From NCBI GenBank assembly GCA_013695355.1, contig JACDAQ010000045.1, positions 1 to 64,000 on the forward strand: DNA of 64,000 nucleotides. Direction: 5' to 3'. Both the position numbers and the translations under genes were made by a program. Of the stretch, positions 62,740-64,000 are shown one piece after another (the stretch's first letter is position 1; each line of letters begins with the position of its first letter). Source of the DNA: Candidatus Protochlamydia sp. (GTDB lineage: Bacteria; Chlamydiota; Chlamydiia; Chlamydiales; Parachlamydiaceae). The notes beneath the pieces were generated by a model that was not told where the DNA came from, ran no database searches, and worked only from the letters and a program-made list of their open reading frames with translations.

Positions 62740-64000
62740 TCAGGTGGCTAATTTCTCTATTAACTCAGGATGAAAAGACTGAGACCATTTTCCAGATCGA
62801 AAACGCAGCCAATAGGTAATAAAAGTAAAAAAGGCATAAATTGCTACAATCATCCATCCATTAGCTGCATTTCCAAATGGAGTCATGTTAAACAGAATAT
62901 AGGTAGGAAGAATATATCCAAGCCAGTTTAATCCTATTCCAGCATAGAGCAAAAATTTCGTATCGCCGCTTGCAGTCAAAAAACCGGCATAAATCCAGCC
63001 AAATCCATCTAATAGAAAGAATAGTGCCATCCAATACAAAGCAGTCGTCAAAGTGGAGAATACGTAGGGATTGCTCAATAAGGTATGTTGCTCAGGAAAA
63101 AATGTATTAAATAGAAAACCAGAAAAGAAAAAGAAAATACCAAATAGTATGCTTGCTAAGGCCGATTGTAAAAGCATGGCTGAATTCATTACTTTTTTAA
63201 CCAAATGCATTTGGCCTGCGCCCAAAAGGTTGGCTGAAATTGACGAAACGCCCTTAGATAAACCTTCAATTAAAAAACTGGAGAGCAGATAAAAGCTTTG
63301 GACCATGCCCACTATAGTGACAGTATTGATACCCGAAGATTTGATCAATTGGAAGAAAATTAAGTGCGCGCAAAGCTCTAAAAACTTTCCGAGTCCAGCA
63401 GGGGCCCCAATCCTTACATTTTCCTTGAATTCAGTTTGGTCGAAACGCCAGTGATTTGTTTTGTAAGTATTGCGATTTGAAGGGCTTAAGAAGAAAAATA
63501 ATAAAAATAACGTTTGACATAATTGAGAAAGGCCAGTCCCGATGGCAGCTCCCTTAATACCCATTGAAGGAATGGGTCCGAAGCCAAAAATAAGTGTCAC
63601 CCCAAGAATTATATTAAGAATATTTCCTGAAAAGGCAGAGAGTGTCACTAGCTTAACTTTTCCTATCCCTATAAAAAACCCCATTAAAGCAATCGTGGAA
63701 CAAAAAGCAGGGGCAAAATAGACCATCCAGGTGAAATATTCTGTTTCTTGCGCTGCTATGGTTGGATCCTGAAAAAGAAAATAGGGAAGCAGTTGGGTTG
63801 ACAGCCAAAAAAATGGGATGCATAGCATGGAAAGCCAGATCATTTGCCAGACCGGTTTGCCGATTTTTTCTAACTGGGAAGCTCCATTATAGCGTCCGAC
63901 AAAAACTTCCGAAATACCTGCCGTCACTAGCGGAATAATGAGAACAACGTAGACTGCTAATCCAGAAGTGATGGTGGCGGTAAGTGATTCGGTCGAATAG
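62740..64000 (-). CDS. MATE family efflux transporter (partial, N-terminus outside the window)
   Basis: The frame stays open to the window edge: upstream of the possible GTG at 63927 it continues STESLTATITSGLAVYVVLI and IPLVTAG, so the start lies beyond base 64000. At least 420 residues and about ten helices are present. MATE marks include SEVFVGRYNGASQLEKIG, FIGIGKVKLVTLSAFSGNIL, GIKGAAIGTGLSQL and GAPAGLGKFLELCAHLIFF. It should export organic cations with sodium or proton exchange. The substrate is unknown. Confidence 0.88.
   Translation of the reverse strand, partial: YSTESLTATITSGLAVYVVLIIPLVTAGISEVFVGRYNGASQLEKIGKPVWQMIWLSMLCIPFFWLSTQLLPYFLFQDPTIAAQETEYFTWMVYFAPAFCSTIALMGFFIGIGKVKLVTLSAFSGNILNIILGVTLIFGFGPIPSMGIKGAAIGTGLSQLCQTLFLLFFFLSPSNRNTYKTNHWRFDQTEFKENVRIGAPAGLGKFLELCAHLIFFQLIKSSGINTVTIVGMVQSFYLLSSFLIEGLSKGVSSISANLLGAGQMHLVKKVMNSAMLLQSALASILFGIFFFFSGFLFNTFFPEQHTLLSNPYVFSTLTTALYWMALFFLLDGFGWIYAGFLTASGDTKFLLYAGIGLNWLGYILPTYILFNMTPFGNAANGWMIVAIYAFFTFITYWLRFRSGKWSQSFHPELIEKLAT

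Overview
The window comes from a chlamydia-like (environmental Chlamydiae) bacterium, most likely a member of the Parachlamydiaceae living in amoebae. This rests on a Pkn1-type kinase fused to an FGE-sulfatase domain, a cysteine-rich Pom-like outer-membrane barrel, low-GC DNA with long AT-rich spacers, and many eukaryote-like proteins (F-box, U-box, ankyrin, Sel1, class 3 lipases). The species call is an inference from gene content; no search was run.

Layout. Bases 1-120 are the 3' end of a 5S rRNA and its terminator. From there to about 9.2 kb is an accessory zone. It holds a few intact small genes (RNHCP protein, GNAT acetyltransferase, NUDIX hydrolase, GIY-YIG nuclease) among decaying fragments (GNAT, methyltransferase, GrpB, MazF, a second GIY-YIG), then Sel1, F-box and NLS-bearing effector candidates. 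From 10.8 to 19.1 kb lies the menaquinone pathway: menF-menD-menH and menB-menA-menE are two tightly overlapped blocks separated by one opposite-strand coiled-coil gene. A DHNA-CoA thioesterase and menG sit at 22.1-23.3 kb, and menC is not in the window. Two tandem lipases lie between. 23.3-31.5 kb carries a DUF3604 protein, Pkn1, a low-molecular-weight phosphatase, ispH and the outer-membrane barrel. 31.6-39.1 kb is a replication block: dciA-like, gyrB, gyrA, tmk, holB. 39.2-41.8 kb is a broken SulP transporter-carbonic anhydrase fusion. 42-46.6 kb holds a type III chaperone-like gene, a coiled-coil protein, an ankyrin protein, rlmF, and the scar of a tandem duplication. 46.9-58.8 kb carries ligD-polX, a GlsB-like protein, a tyrosine-rich secreted protein, a U-box protein, yhhQ-tgt, an alanine symporter and a DUF948/YtxH cluster. 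The end holds a two-helix membrane protein, an ankyrin protein, remnants and a partial MATE transporter.

The most striking structure is non-coding. At least eleven long palindromes lie scattered between 14.3 and 40 kb. Four appear full length at 159-166 bp and form near-perfect hairpins. Others look like internal deletion derivatives of the same outer arms. Several share a GC-rich inner shell and an AT-rich innermost loop although their outer arms differ. Two of them interrupt the SulP-carbonic anhydrase gene. Each is flanked there by a 5-bp direct repeat, and removing the element plus one repeat restores the reading frame. They therefore behave as non-autonomous mobile elements. Other copies sit exactly at stop codons (menE, pkn1, ispH, gyrB), where they may act as terminators.

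The host-interaction theme is ubiquitin and scaffold mimicry: F-box, U-box, ankyrin and Sel1 proteins, a candidate type III chaperone and several putative secreted proteins. Several conserved enzymes carry unusual active sites: Pkn1 lacks the catalytic aspartate, PolX lacks the polymerase aspartates, DUF3604 lacks the metal ligands, and GyrA lacks the usual Ser83/Asp87.
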